This document shows, piece after piece, positions 1-7,217 of a DNA stretch of 55,269 bases. The DNA lies in assembly GCF_000383235.1 (NCBI RefSeq), contig NZ_KB910950.1, positions 1 through 55,269 of the forward strand, given 5' to 3'. Made by a program: the position numbers and the translations under genes. Source of the stretch: Bacillus sp. 123MFChir2. GTDB taxonomy: Bacteria; Bacillota; Bacilli; Bacillales; Bacillaceae_G. Numbering within the stretch: position 1 is the first letter of the stretch; each line of letters opens with the position of its first letter. Under the pieces are notes generated by a model, which saw only the letters and a list, made by a program, of their open reading frames with translations, did not search any database and was not told the DNA's origin.

Positions 1-74
1 TCAGTTGAAGGGCTGTTTTTCTTATTTTTTATTGTTTCGTACAATTTTTTTATACATAGTTACAATAAAGGTCA

Positions 75-114
75 TCAGAGGTTGGGAAACCCAAAGGGTT
101 TCCCAACACTCTGA
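75..114. terminator. Long hairpin, first of a tandem pair
   Basis: Two arms of about 18 bases (TCAGAGgTTGGGAAACCC and its near-complement) flank a three-base AAA loop. There is no T-run directly after it on the + strand. It probably belongs to the 3' end of a gene upstream of the window. Confidence 0.5.
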
Positions 115-116
115 GA

Positions 117-155
117 AAGAAGACCGGTTACAGACTGTAACCGGTCTTCTTTCGT
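117..155. terminator. Rho-independent terminator, second of a tandem pair
   Basis: Perfect inverted repeat with arms AAGAAGACCGGTTACAG and its complement and almost no loop, followed by a short T-rich tract. It most likely ends a transcript entering from the left edge of the window. Confidence 0.65.
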
Positions 156-206
156 TCTAAGCATGAATACGTATGGGTTATTCATTCCCTATATTTAAAA
201 TTTGTA

Positions 207-235
207 TTGAAAATTATTAACGATAGCAGTATTCT
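207..235 (+). promoter_or_regulatory. Candidate sigma-A promoter of the arsR-type gene
   Basis: A -35 box TTGAAA (207-212) and a -10 box TATTCT (230-235) are separated by 17 bases. The -10 lies inside the left arm of the 225-274 palindrome, so a protein bound there would block RNA polymerase. Assigned by eye only. Confidence 0.45.
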
Positions 236-274
236 ATACATATTCAAACATTTGAAGATGTGTAGAATACTGCT
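225..274. promoter_or_regulatory. 50-bp palindromic operator candidate
   Basis: The outer arms AGCAGTATTCTATACA and TGTGTAGAATACTGCT are complementary with one wobble or mismatch. Inside them is a second perfect repeat, TTCAAA-CA-TTTGAA. It lies 40 bp upstream of the ArsR-family start codon and overlaps the candidate -10 box, the usual position for an ArsR/SmtB autorepressor site. Confidence 0.6.
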
Positions 275-314
275 AAATTCTTTAAAATGATAAGTAAGTA
301 ACGGAGGCGTTTGA

Positions 315-671
315 ATGGGAAATGAAATGCAACAGTTTAAGGCTGATTTTTTTAAAGCTTTATCACATCCTTTACGGATTCGTATTCTTGAATTACTGTC
401 AGAGGGTGAAAAAAGTGTGAATGAACTCCAAAGCATTCTTAATAAGGAAGGTTCTGCTGTTTCACAACAACTAAGTGTATTACGTGCAAAAAACATTGTT
501 GTTGGTACGAAAGATGGGAAACGAGTTTTATATTCTCTTCGAGATCCGATGATTATGAATTTACTTGAAGTTGCACGTGCCATTTTTAACAACCATCTAA
601 TTGATACGATTTCAATGTTAGAAGAAGATGATAAAACAATAGTTAAGGAGGGGGTTGAGTATCGAAGTTAA
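315..671 (+). CDS. ArsR-family winged-helix transcriptional regulator
   Basis: A 118-residue DNA-binding protein of the ArsR/SmtB fold. The motif FFKALSHPLRIRILELLSEG (about residues 12-31) and the recognition helix AVSQQLSVL are typical of the family, followed by a wing around GTKDGKRVLYSL. The ATG is preceded by GGAGG. The protein has no cysteine at all, so the classic arsenic/cadmium sensing sites on helix 3 or helix 5 are absent; it may sense another signal or use His/Asp ligands. It is followed at 106 bp by a SulP permease on the same strand and preceded by a long palindrome. The likely role is autoregulated control of that permease, which is inferred from position. Confidence 0.88.
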   Translation: MGNEMQQFKADFFKALSHPLRIRILELLSEGEKSVNELQSILNKEGSAVSQQLSVLRAKNIVVGTKDGKRVLYSLRDPMIMNLLEVARAIFNNHLIDTISMLEEDDKTIVKEGVEYRS

Positions 672-777
672 GAAAGAAGTTATTATTCAACAATGTATTT
701 ACAATTCAAATTTATTAAGAGGTAGTTAATTTTTCGGAAAAAGTAAGATTTATTAAAACAGAAAAGAAGGGTTTATA

Positions 778-2541
778 ATGAAAGGGTTATTTACAGGAAG
801 ATTTGAAGGATACTCATTGGGGCACTTTCAAAAGGATCTTCTTTCAGGAACGATTGTCGGAGTTGTTGCAATTCCACTTGCTATGTCTTTTGCTATAGCT
901 TCTGGAGTTAAACCCGAGTATGGAATTTATACTACATGTATTGCTGGAATTCTTACTGCGCTATTTGGTGGTTCAAAATATCAAATAGGAGGGCCGACAG
1001 GTGCTTTTGTTCCGATTCTTTTAAGTATTGTAATTACCTATGGATATGAAAATTTATTACTGGCGGGTTTATTAGCTGGAATTCTTTTATGTTTAATGGG
1101 GATTTTTAAATTGGGATCTTTAATTAAGTTTATCCCCCGTCCTGTAACAATTGGTTTTACATCAGGTATTGCTGTTACTATTTTCACGGGACAAATTGCT
1201 GGCTTTTTAGGTTTAACCGGTATAAAAAAGCATGAGGCATTTATAGCGAATCTGAACGAAATCTTTATTCATATTGATACCATTAATTTTTATAGCATTA
1301 TAACAGCTTTCATTTGCCTTGTTGTTATACTTGTAACACCAAAAATCTTTCCCAAAGTACCTGGTTCATTAGTAGCTATTGTAATTTCAACTTTAATTGC
1401 GACGGTATTTTTCTCAGACCATGTACCGACTATCGGTACAGCATATGGTACGATACCTAATACACTTCCGCGTTTCCATGTACCAGAAATTACGTTCGAG
1501 CGCATCGAACAGCTGATGGGTCCGGCATTTGTAATTGCGATGCTCGGTGGTATTGAATCTCTTCTATCCGCTGTCGTGGCAGATGGTATGACAAATAGTA
1601 AACACAACAGTAACAAAGAACTTATTGGTCAAGGAATTGCTAATATTGTGACACCATTATTTGGAGGTATTCCAGCAACTGGAGCAATTGCTCGAACAGC
1701 AACTAATATTAAGAGCGGAGCTACTTCGCCGATATCAGGTGTTATTCATGGAATCTTTGTTTTATTAATACTTATATTATTAGCTCCATATGCTTCGCAT
1801 ATTCCACTTGCAAGTATGGCTCCCATTTTAATGGTAGTAGCTTGGAACATGAGTGAACAAAAACATTTTGCTCATATTCTTAAAATGAAGAGTGGAGATT
1901 CGCTTGTATTAGTTGTAACATTTTTGTTAACTGTATTTACAAGTTTAACAACAGCTGTAGAAATCGGTCTTATTTTAGCTATTATTTTATTTACAAAACG
2001 TATGAGCAACATGCTAGTTATATCTAAAGTACTTCCGGATCATTCGAAAAAGAATGAAAAATTGTTACCACATGTGGTAAATAAAGCTCATGATTGTCCA
2101 CAAATTAGTATTTATACAATAGAAGGTCCATTATTCTTTGGAGCCGCTCAAACATTTGAACAAAATATATTAGCAACCATTCATTATAAACCTAAGGTTT
2201 TAATATTACGAATGGGAAAAGTTCCTTTTATTGATACGACAGGAGAGTCTTACTTTAGAAGTATTGTTCATTCTTTTAAACAACAAGATGGAATACTTCT
2301 AGTCTCAGGAATTCAATCTGAACTAAAAACAACTTTAGTTAGAAATGGACTATATGATGAGATTGAGGAACAGAACTTCTTTGAGCATACAGGAGATGCA
2401 ATTAACTACGCTTTAGAACATTTAGATACGAAAAAGTGTATAGGCTGTAAACATTTTGCGTTTCGTGAATGTAGCCAACTTTCTCATCAACCTCAGAAAG
2501 TGAATACAGTAAAAGATAAAGTAAATGCATTAGATTTTTAA
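778..2541 (+). CDS. SulP-family anion permease with STAS domain
   Basis: A 587-residue inner-membrane transporter. The N-terminus carries the SulP signature (DLLSGTIVGVVAIPLAMSFA followed by SGVKPEYGIY), then about 11-12 hydrophobic segments to near residue 420. A cytoplasmic STAS domain (about 440-540) contains the FIDTTG-type loop. Family members move sulfate, bicarbonate or other anions, and the substrate cannot be read from sequence. An unusual feature is the extreme C-terminus, CIGCKHFAFREC, a C-x2-C-x8-C cluster that could bind a metal or be redox active. It lies downstream of the ArsR-family gene with no terminator between, so the two are probably co-transcribed. A strong terminator follows. 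Confidence 0.9.
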   Translation: MKGLFTGRFEGYSLGHFQKDLLSGTIVGVVAIPLAMSFAIASGVKPEYGIYTTCIAGILTALFGGSKYQIGGPTGAFVPILLSIVITYGYENLLLAGLLAGILLCLMGIFKLGSLIKFIPRPVTIGFTSGIAVTIFTGQIAGFLGLTGIKKHEAFIANLNEIFIHIDTINFYSIITAFICLVVILVTPKIFPKVPGSLVAIVISTLIATVFFSDHVPTIGTAYGTIPNTLPRFHVPEITFERIEQLMGPAFVIAMLGGIESLLSAVVADGMTNSKHNSNKELIGQGIANIVTPLFGGIPATGAIARTATNIKSGATSPISGVIHGIFVLLILILLAPYASHIPLASMAPILMVVAWNMSEQKHFAHILKMKSGDSLVLVVTFLLTVFTSLTTAVEIGLILAIILFTKRMSNMLVISKVLPDHSKKNEKLLPHVVNKAHDCPQISIYTIEGPLFFGAAQTFEQNILATIHYKPKVLILRMGKVPFIDTTGESYFRSIVHSFKQQDGILLVSGIQSELKTTLVRNGLYDEIEEQNFFEHTGDAINYALEHLDTKKCIGCKHFAFRECSQLSHQPQKVNTVKDKVNALDF

Positions 2542-2564
2542 AGAAGTAATGAATAAAAATTGTG

Positions 2565-2605
2565 AACAAGGTTGCTTATAATTATTTATAGCAACCTTGT
2601 TTTTG
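2565..2605 (+). terminator. Rho-independent terminator after the SulP gene
   Basis: Arms AACAAGGTTGCTATA and the complementary TATAGCAACCTTGTT surround a short AT loop, followed by TTTGTTT. Confidence 0.85.
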
Positions 2606-2899
2606 TTTGCATATCAGATTTTAACCGATAAAAGGTCAATTGATGAGAGCATGTTTCTAATTTAAAAAATGATTTCTCTCGAACTATTCAAACAGTAGTT
2701 TTTTAGATTTTGCAAATTGTATTCCTGCATATTGCAAGCTTGACAGAGGGAATTTTCAAAAATTTCATTTATTCATATTCCAATCCTAAAAAATACGCAT
2801 TTTGTTATGCGGAGTCTACCTCTACAATCCAAATCATAATTTTCCACTTAGATAAAAACATTTTAAATATCTCCTTTCATCGTTTTTGGGTATTTAAAA

Positions 2900-3040
2900 T
2901 TACAGATGGTTATAAAACGATATTTGACGATCTTTTACTTCGTCCACGATTTGTTGAACACGTTGTTTATGTTCAAGTTCATCTTCAGATAGACGGTTTT
3001 TTTGAATCGTTATCGTTAAAAAGAATACGTGAAATGTCAT
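2900..3040 (-). CDS. yrzI: YrzI family small protein
   Basis: A 46-residue protein, hydrophobic N-terminus (MTFHVFFLTITIQ) followed by a charged helix and the ending VKDRQISFYNHL. This arrangement is characteristic of the YrzI small proteins of Bacillus. The ATG at 3040 has a good ribosome binding site (GAAGGGAG) about 10 bases upstream, which favours this start over longer in-frame readings. The same frame stays open back through two hairpins that each contain an SD and an ATG (3157 and 3115), so N-terminally extended forms of 85 and 71 residues are formally possible. It is the last gene of a minus-strand transcript starting near 3315. Molecular function is unknown to me; the equivalent B. 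subtilis locus is, as I recall it, an mRNA encoding several very short peptides. Confidence 0.8.
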   Translation of the reverse strand: MTFHVFFLTITIQKNRLSEDELEHKQRVQQIVDEVKDRQISFYNHL

Positions 3041-3100
3041 ATTATTTTTAACTCCCTTCAAATGTGTAAAATTGTAAGAATATGAAAATCGCACAAAAAA

Positions 3101-3129
3101 GCCACAGAGAGACATAGTGCTCCTGCGGC
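3101..3129 (-). other. SD/ATG-bearing hairpin 2 in the yrzI leader
   Basis: On the minus strand the hairpin GCCGCAGGAG...CTCTGTGGC is followed by six T residues, so it has terminator form. The left arm contains a Shine-Dalgarno sequence (CAGGAG) and the loop contains ATG (3115), in frame with yrzI and encoding MSLCGFF. Confidence 0.7.
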
Positions 3130-3142
3130 AAGACATGAAAAA

Positions 3143-3172
3143 GCCACAGGAAGGCATCCGACCTCCTGTGGC
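3143..3172 (-). other. SD/ATG-bearing hairpin 1 in the yrzI leader
   Basis: On the minus strand, GCCACAGGAGG and CCTTCCTGTGGC form a strong stem followed by TTTTT. As in the neighbouring hairpin, the left arm holds the SD (AGGAGG) and the loop holds ATG (3157), giving MPSCGFF. The two hairpins are clearly related in sequence and look like a tandem duplication. Confidence 0.7.
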
Positions 3173-3203
3173 AGAATAATTTAAATCATAGTAAACGCGA
3201 TTT

Positions 3204-3278
3204 TCAATTCCCCATATGGATGGTCGAATATTTATTTGATTGTGAAACAAGTGCTACATATACAGTTACTTTCATCAT
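3204..3278 (-). CDS. 24-residue leader peptide upstream of yrzI
   Basis: A very short ORF beginning MMKVTVYVALV and ending STIHMGN, preceded by a near-perfect Shine-Dalgarno (AAAGGAGGT) at suitable spacing. It sits roughly 40 bp downstream of a strong consensus-like promoter and ahead of the two SD-bearing hairpins and yrzI. The strength of the RBS argues that it is translated. No homologue is recognised and no function can be proposed beyond a leader or small-peptide role. Confidence 0.55.
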   Translation of the reverse strand: MMKVTVYVALVSQSNKYSTIHMGN

Positions 3279-3318
3279 ATCATTCGACCTCCTTTGGAAA
3301 TTTTTTCTTATGTAAGTA

Positions 3319-3347
3319 AGTATATACAGTTGGGTTCCGTTTGTAAA
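3319..3347 (-). promoter_or_regulatory. Sigma-A promoter of the yrzI transcript
   Basis: On the minus strand, TTTACA (3347-3342) and TATACT (3324-3319) are spaced 17 bases apart, close to the sigma-A consensus. The start point would be around 3312, just upstream of the 24-residue ORF. Confidence 0.6.
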
Positions 3348-3455
3348 CCCTGAAATTTAAAAATAGGATAAATTTTTTGAATTTTGGTGAAAATAAACAA
3401 TGTTTAAAAGAGATTTCATAATGAACGACGAATAATTAGTTTGGAGAGGAATAAA

Positions 3456-3482
3456 ATGAATTTGCTTATTTTCGGAGGATGA
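3456..3482 (+). other. 8-codon leader ORF (MNLLIFGG)
   Basis: GGAGAGGAATAAA is followed by ATG and a stop after eight codons. The segment GAGGAATAAAATGAATTT recurs almost exactly at 4680-4698. It may be a leader peptide or a relic of a gene start; the evidence is weak. Confidence 0.25.
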
Positions 3483-3543
3483 ACTCTAGTTAATAAGAGT
3501 AACAGCAATTTTCAAAAAGTTGGATGGGGGTACAATTATTGTT

Positions 3544-4470
3544 ATGGCTTTTCAAACTGATTATCTTATAAAAACAGCAATTAGCACAGTACTATTTCCG
3601 TTTACAGCGGGAAATCTGTACATAAGAAAAAAGAATGAAACGAAAGAACCTGGAAGTATCGTGAAAGTCGATGGTCGCAGCGTTCATTCTATTGTTTCTG
3701 GTGAAGAAAATGGAAATCCTACTGTTATTTTAGATGCAGGTTTAAGTGGTAATTGTTTAGCCTGGTGTCTTGTCCAGCCTGAATTATCAAAGTTTACAAG
3801 AGTAGTTTCTTTTGACCGGGCTGGATATGGTTGGAGTGATACGAGAAGTGGTTTATCGACTAGTCAAGAAGTAGTGAATGATTTGAAAATGGCTTTAGAC
3901 AAAATGGGGATTTCTCCTCCTTATATTTTAGTGGGACATTCATTTGCAGGACTAAATATGCGCTTATTTGCAAGTCGATATCCTAATGAAGTAGCAGGAA
4001 TTGTATTAGTTGATGCGGTACATGAAAATCGATACTTGAAAGAGGAAATGCATACAGATAGGTCGCAGCAATACGTAAAAAGCTTAAAGCAGATGAGATT
4101 AGGATATATCACCTCTACCATTGGTTTGCCGCGCCTATTAAAAATACCGGTAGGAGGAAGAAGTCTTCCGGCGCAAGTTCAAAATCATGTAAAACACGTG
4201 GGATATACTCCTGGTGCATATGAAGCGGTTTATAAAGAAATGTTGTACAGTGAAGAATCAGCAAAACAAGTAAAACGAGCAGAAAATTTACGTGAAAACT
4301 TGCCGGTAGTTGTCATAAGTTCTAATAATTCAGATCCTATATGGAAAGAGCAGCAGCAACTTTTATGTCAACTAACGAACTGTATGAAGCATATTCAAAC
4401 AGAGAATGGTCATTCGATTCAATTAGAGAATCCAAAGGTCGTGATAAACGCTATAAAGGAATTATTATAG
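3544..4470 (+). CDS. Alpha/beta hydrolase
   Basis: A 308-residue hydrolase from the ATG at 3544 (GGGGGT upstream); a TTG eight codons earlier also keeps the frame open. A hydrophobic N-terminal stretch (about residues 8-25) may be a membrane anchor. The fold is marked by GNPTVILDAGLSG, the nucleophile elbow VGHSFAG (serine near residue 138) and the C-terminal catalytic histidine in ENGHSIQLENP. The substrate is unknown; such proteins include esterases, lipases and C-C hydrolases. It stands alone between intergenic regions, with a repeat element just downstream. Confidence 0.85.
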   Translation: MAFQTDYLIKTAISTVLFPFTAGNLYIRKKNETKEPGSIVKVDGRSVHSIVSGEENGNPTVILDAGLSGNCLAWCLVQPELSKFTRVVSFDRAGYGWSDTRSGLSTSQEVVNDLKMALDKMGISPPYILVGHSFAGLNMRLFASRYPNEVAGIVLVDAVHENRYLKEEMHTDRSQQYVKSLKQMRLGYITSTIGLPRLLKIPVGGRSLPAQVQNHVKHVGYTPGAYEAVYKEMLYSEESAKQVKRAENLRENLPVVVISSNNSDPIWKEQQQLLCQLTNCMKHIQTENGHSIQLENPKVVINAIKELL

Positions 4471-4497
4471 TATGAATAGAAAAGCTAAGACGGTTGT

Positions 4498-4668
4498 CTA
4501 TATATAAATACAAATTGAAAAAATGACATAAAAACCAATTTTTTAGGGGAGGAGACGAGAGCAACTGGCCATGCATAGAGGCGGTCAGTTCCTTTTCCTG
4601 CCACGTGCAAAGTTTAAAACAAAGATAGACAGCAAGTAGCAGCCATGTTTTGTTCTGCATAGCAGCGA
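4498..4668 (+). repeat. Interspersed intergenic repeat, copy A
   Basis: About 170 bp matching the reverse complement of 19881-20048 along its whole length. Conserved blocks include GACATAAAAACC, GGGGAGGA, GAGAGCA, CTGGCC.TGCATA, GGTCAG and CCTTTTCC. CTGGCC and GGTCAG can pair as a short stem, so an RNA structure is plausible. No ORF is shared. Its size and intergenic location fit the bcr class of B. cereus-group repeats; which member is not certain. Confidence 0.65.
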
Positions 4669-4689
4669 TGTATATGTCGAGGAATAAAA

Positions 4690-4737
4690 ATGAATTTATT
4701 TAGCATAGAGTGTGTAAGATGCTCGATGTTTCTATGA
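4690..4737 (+). other. 15-codon leader ORF ending in a terminator stem
   Basis: MNLFSIECVRCSMFL, preceded by GAGG at good spacing. Its last codons form the left arm of the hairpin at 4721-4756. This is the geometry of a transcription attenuator for the gene starting at 4863, though a chance overlap cannot be excluded. Confidence 0.3.
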
Positions 4738-4764
4738 AAAAGGAGAAACATTGAGCTTTTTTTT
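4721..4764 (+). terminator. Rho-independent terminator or attenuator
   Basis: Arms GCTCGATGTTTCT and AGAAACATTGAGC, loop of 10, then eight T residues. It lies 100 bp before the start of the 694-residue membrane protein gene. Confidence 0.75.
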
Positions 4765-4862
4765 CATAGATTTCGCAACTAAAATTACAAATGGGGAAAT
4801 ATACAAATTCTAAGCGGAAAATATGTATAAAAAGAATACACTTATAGAAGGAGGGATGGGGA

Positions 4863-6947
4863 ATGAGGGACTGGAAAGATGATATTGTTAGAATACTTGG
4901 AGTATGGTCTTTACTTGGTGCTTATATCGTTTTAATGATGACGATGCGTTACTCGTGGGCGACGGTTTATCAAAGTTTAGCCGTACTAGGGGTACCTCTT
5001 CTTGCGCTTGGGGGCTATTTTGTAATAAGAAAAGTAATGTTTGCAAATGTGTTATTTATAAGAGGTATGGGTGTAACGATCTATCTGGCTTATGGATGGT
5101 CATGTTGGATGTTTCGAAACATTTACGGTATAGAAAATGAAGAGTTATGGCTTTCAATTAGTTGGTTACTCCCGGTGTTATATTTGTATATAACTGATAA
5201 AAAAGCGGAGTGGTATGTGCTGAGCGGCGGAGCAATGTTTTTCTTTTTATTAAATATCGATGAAATAACATGGTTTGCTTTCACGGACAAGTGGCAATCT
5301 ACTATGATAACTGTTGCTTCAGTTATATGGTACCGATTCGGAAGGGGAATGGCAGGATGTTTTGTATTTTATACAACTAGTTTATTAGGATTGTGGACAG
5401 TGTACCTTGAACGATTATACGATGGAGGAGAACCGAATTATTTGATAAAAGTAGTGTGTGCAATTTTCATGACAGTTGTATACATTACGGTATTCAAAAA
5501 AGTAAAAGAAAAAAATTTGTATAAAATAACAACTGGTGCAATCTTAACAGCATGGTCATTGTATGCATTGGTAGACATTACAAATCTATTTGTAAATTTA
5601 ACTATGAATATTTCTTATATATTGATGGGACTTGTTGGTTTGTTTGTTGTTATTTCACAGCAATATCTCTCTTGGCGAGAAAAAAAGAATCAAACGAACA
5701 TAAACCATCGGAGAATAGGAGAGTACGTGCTATATGTTTTCGTAAGCTCAATAGGTAGTATTCTATTTCTTGCGAGTCTTTACTTCATTTTATGGGAAAC
5801 AGTAAGAGAAAGCAGCATAATCATGATTGTAAGCGCTACGCTAAGTGTACTTGGAATTTTGGGATATAAAAAAATAACAGCAAAATTTTTGCGGATATTT
5901 TTATTTGTTTTCGCTATCATGTCGGGGATTACAACGCTTGTAACAGATCACCATTACATATGGGGATTGTTGTATGCTAGTTGTATATTTGGGTATTGGT
6001 TATTCGCAAAGCATAAGGCAGAACAACATAGTTTATGGTGGCTATTGGAAGGAATTATAGTAAGTGAATGTATGAGAGATGCGGAATATACAACAAGTAT
6101 GAGTTATCTCGTATTCATTCATATCGGATTTTTCATTTTTGCGATTGTACGGAAAAACAAATTTTTATTCAGACATAGTATTGGATTTGGAATGGTATAT
6201 GCATTTTTCTATTTGTTAGGGAAATACGAAGGAGTTGATTATTGGTTTATTGTAAGCGCACATGGTGGATATATATTACTTCTTGTATTAGGCGTGTTGT
6301 ATGTAAGAGATATTGTAATGAAGCGGATTGGCATTGTAATCTATTTATTTACGAATTTTATTATGTATGAGACAAATTATATTGGAAACTACGGATTGAG
6401 CGGGATGTTGTTTGTGGCAGGGATTGTATTGTTATTAACAAATAAGCAGCAAAAACAAGAGAACATAATAAAATATAACGGAACATATAAGAAAAAACAT
6501 ATATGGTTAGTAGGTATATTTTCTGTGTTTATATTACTAGGTACTGTTACACAACAAGAAATGAATTATTATAACAGTAATATTGTATTGCTAGAATTGG
6601 AAAATCCGGTTACAGAATTAGGGGATATGAAAAAAGTATGGTTTTCTTTCAAAATAGAAGCGGAAGCAAATGAAATGATGTTGAAACGTGAAATAAAAAA
6701 TGAAACAAAAACACCTGTGTATATAAAATTGAAAAAAGAACAAGAAAAGAATTATCATATAGATCAAATAAAGCTCGGTGACTACCCGAAAGAAAAAGGA
6801 ATTTGGATTAAAGGATTTATGAATTATGGATATGTTACGATTGGAAGTACACATGGAGTTCCTGTTCACCTTGTGAAAGGGGGAGGGATGTATGCAAAAG
6901 TCCAAATTGCGAAGAACGGAAATAGTAGAGTAATCGGAATTCAATAA
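4863..6947 (+). CDS. Large multi-pass membrane protein, GDYXXLXY-like C-terminus
   Basis: A 694-residue protein with roughly 18-20 hydrophobic segments filling residues 12-560, followed by an extracytoplasmic domain of about 130 residues. That domain (LENPVTELGDMKKVWFSFKI, then VYIKLKK and KGFMNYGYVTIG) resembles the GDYXXLXY proteins, which are often encoded beside or fused to DUF2157/DUF4401 membrane proteins. This assignment is by pattern only. The ATG follows AAGGAGGGATGGGG. It is monocistronic, with a possible attenuator upstream and a terminator downstream. Function unknown. Confidence 0.75.
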   Translation: MRDWKDDIVRILGVWSLLGAYIVLMMTMRYSWATVYQSLAVLGVPLLALGGYFVIRKVMFANVLFIRGMGVTIYLAYGWSCWMFRNIYGIENEELWLSISWLLPVLYLYITDKKAEWYVLSGGAMFFFLLNIDEITWFAFTDKWQSTMITVASVIWYRFGRGMAGCFVFYTTSLLGLWTVYLERLYDGGEPNYLIKVVCAIFMTVVYITVFKKVKEKNLYKITTGAILTAWSLYALVDITNLFVNLTMNISYILMGLVGLFVVISQQYLSWREKKNQTNINHRRIGEYVLYVFVSSIGSILFLASLYFILWETVRESSIIMIVSATLSVLGILGYKKITAKFLRIFLFVFAIMSGITTLVTDHHYIWGLLYASCIFGYWLFAKHKAEQHSLWWLLEGIIVSECMRDAEYTTSMSYLVFIHIGFFIFAIVRKNKFLFRHSIGFGMVYAFFYLLGKYEGVDYWFIVSAHGGYILLLVLGVLYVRDIVMKRIGIVIYLFTNFIMYETNYIGNYGLSGMLFVAGIVLLLTNKQQKQENIIKYNGTYKKKHIWLVGIFSVFILLGTVTQQEMNYYNSNIVLLELENPVTELGDMKKVWFSFKIEAEANEMMLKREIKNETKTPVYIKLKKEQEKNYHIDQIKLGDYPKEKGIWIKGFMNYGYVTIGSTHGVPVHLVKGGGMYAKVQIAKNGNSRVIGIQ

Positions 6948-6980
6948 GATAAAAGGATAAGAAGTAATTGAATACGTCAA

Positions 6981-7015
6981 AAAAATCGATTCCTAAATAG
7001 GGAATCGATTTTTTA
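6981..7015 (+). terminator. Rho-independent terminator
   Basis: AAAATCGATTCC and GGAATCGATTTT pair around a seven-base loop and are followed by TT. Confidence 0.85.
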
Positions 7016-7066
7016 TTTGATCTCTCATATATAGTTAAATTGTTTAGATAATTGCATTAATTTTTA

Positions 7067-7096
7067 TTGAACTAAGAAAGATGTATATGTTAAAAT
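7067..7096 (+). promoter_or_regulatory. Candidate sigma-A promoter of the first helD
   Basis: TTGAAC (7067-7072), 18-base spacer, TAAAAT (7091-7096). Assigned by eye. Confidence 0.4.
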
Positions 7097-7217
7097 AAAA
7101 AAATGATCATTAGAAAATATTTTATTTTATTCAATAATTACCCAATTTAATTTTATCAAAAACACCTATGTTTGTCAAACTTTTGGTCAAATTTTTTTGT
7201 CGATAAGGAGTGACAAT

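Noticed and set aside
182-592. 136-codon minus-strand ORF at the left edge
   Set aside because: It runs antisense through the ArsR-family gene and the palindrome, and has no RBS or protein-like pattern.
2710-3051. 113-codon plus-strand ORF
   Set aside because: It is antisense to yrzI and its leader, has no RBS, and has the composition of a reverse-frame reading.
4451-4660. 69-codon minus-strand ORF
   Set aside because: It lies almost entirely within the interspersed repeat; the other repeat copy does not preserve the frame.
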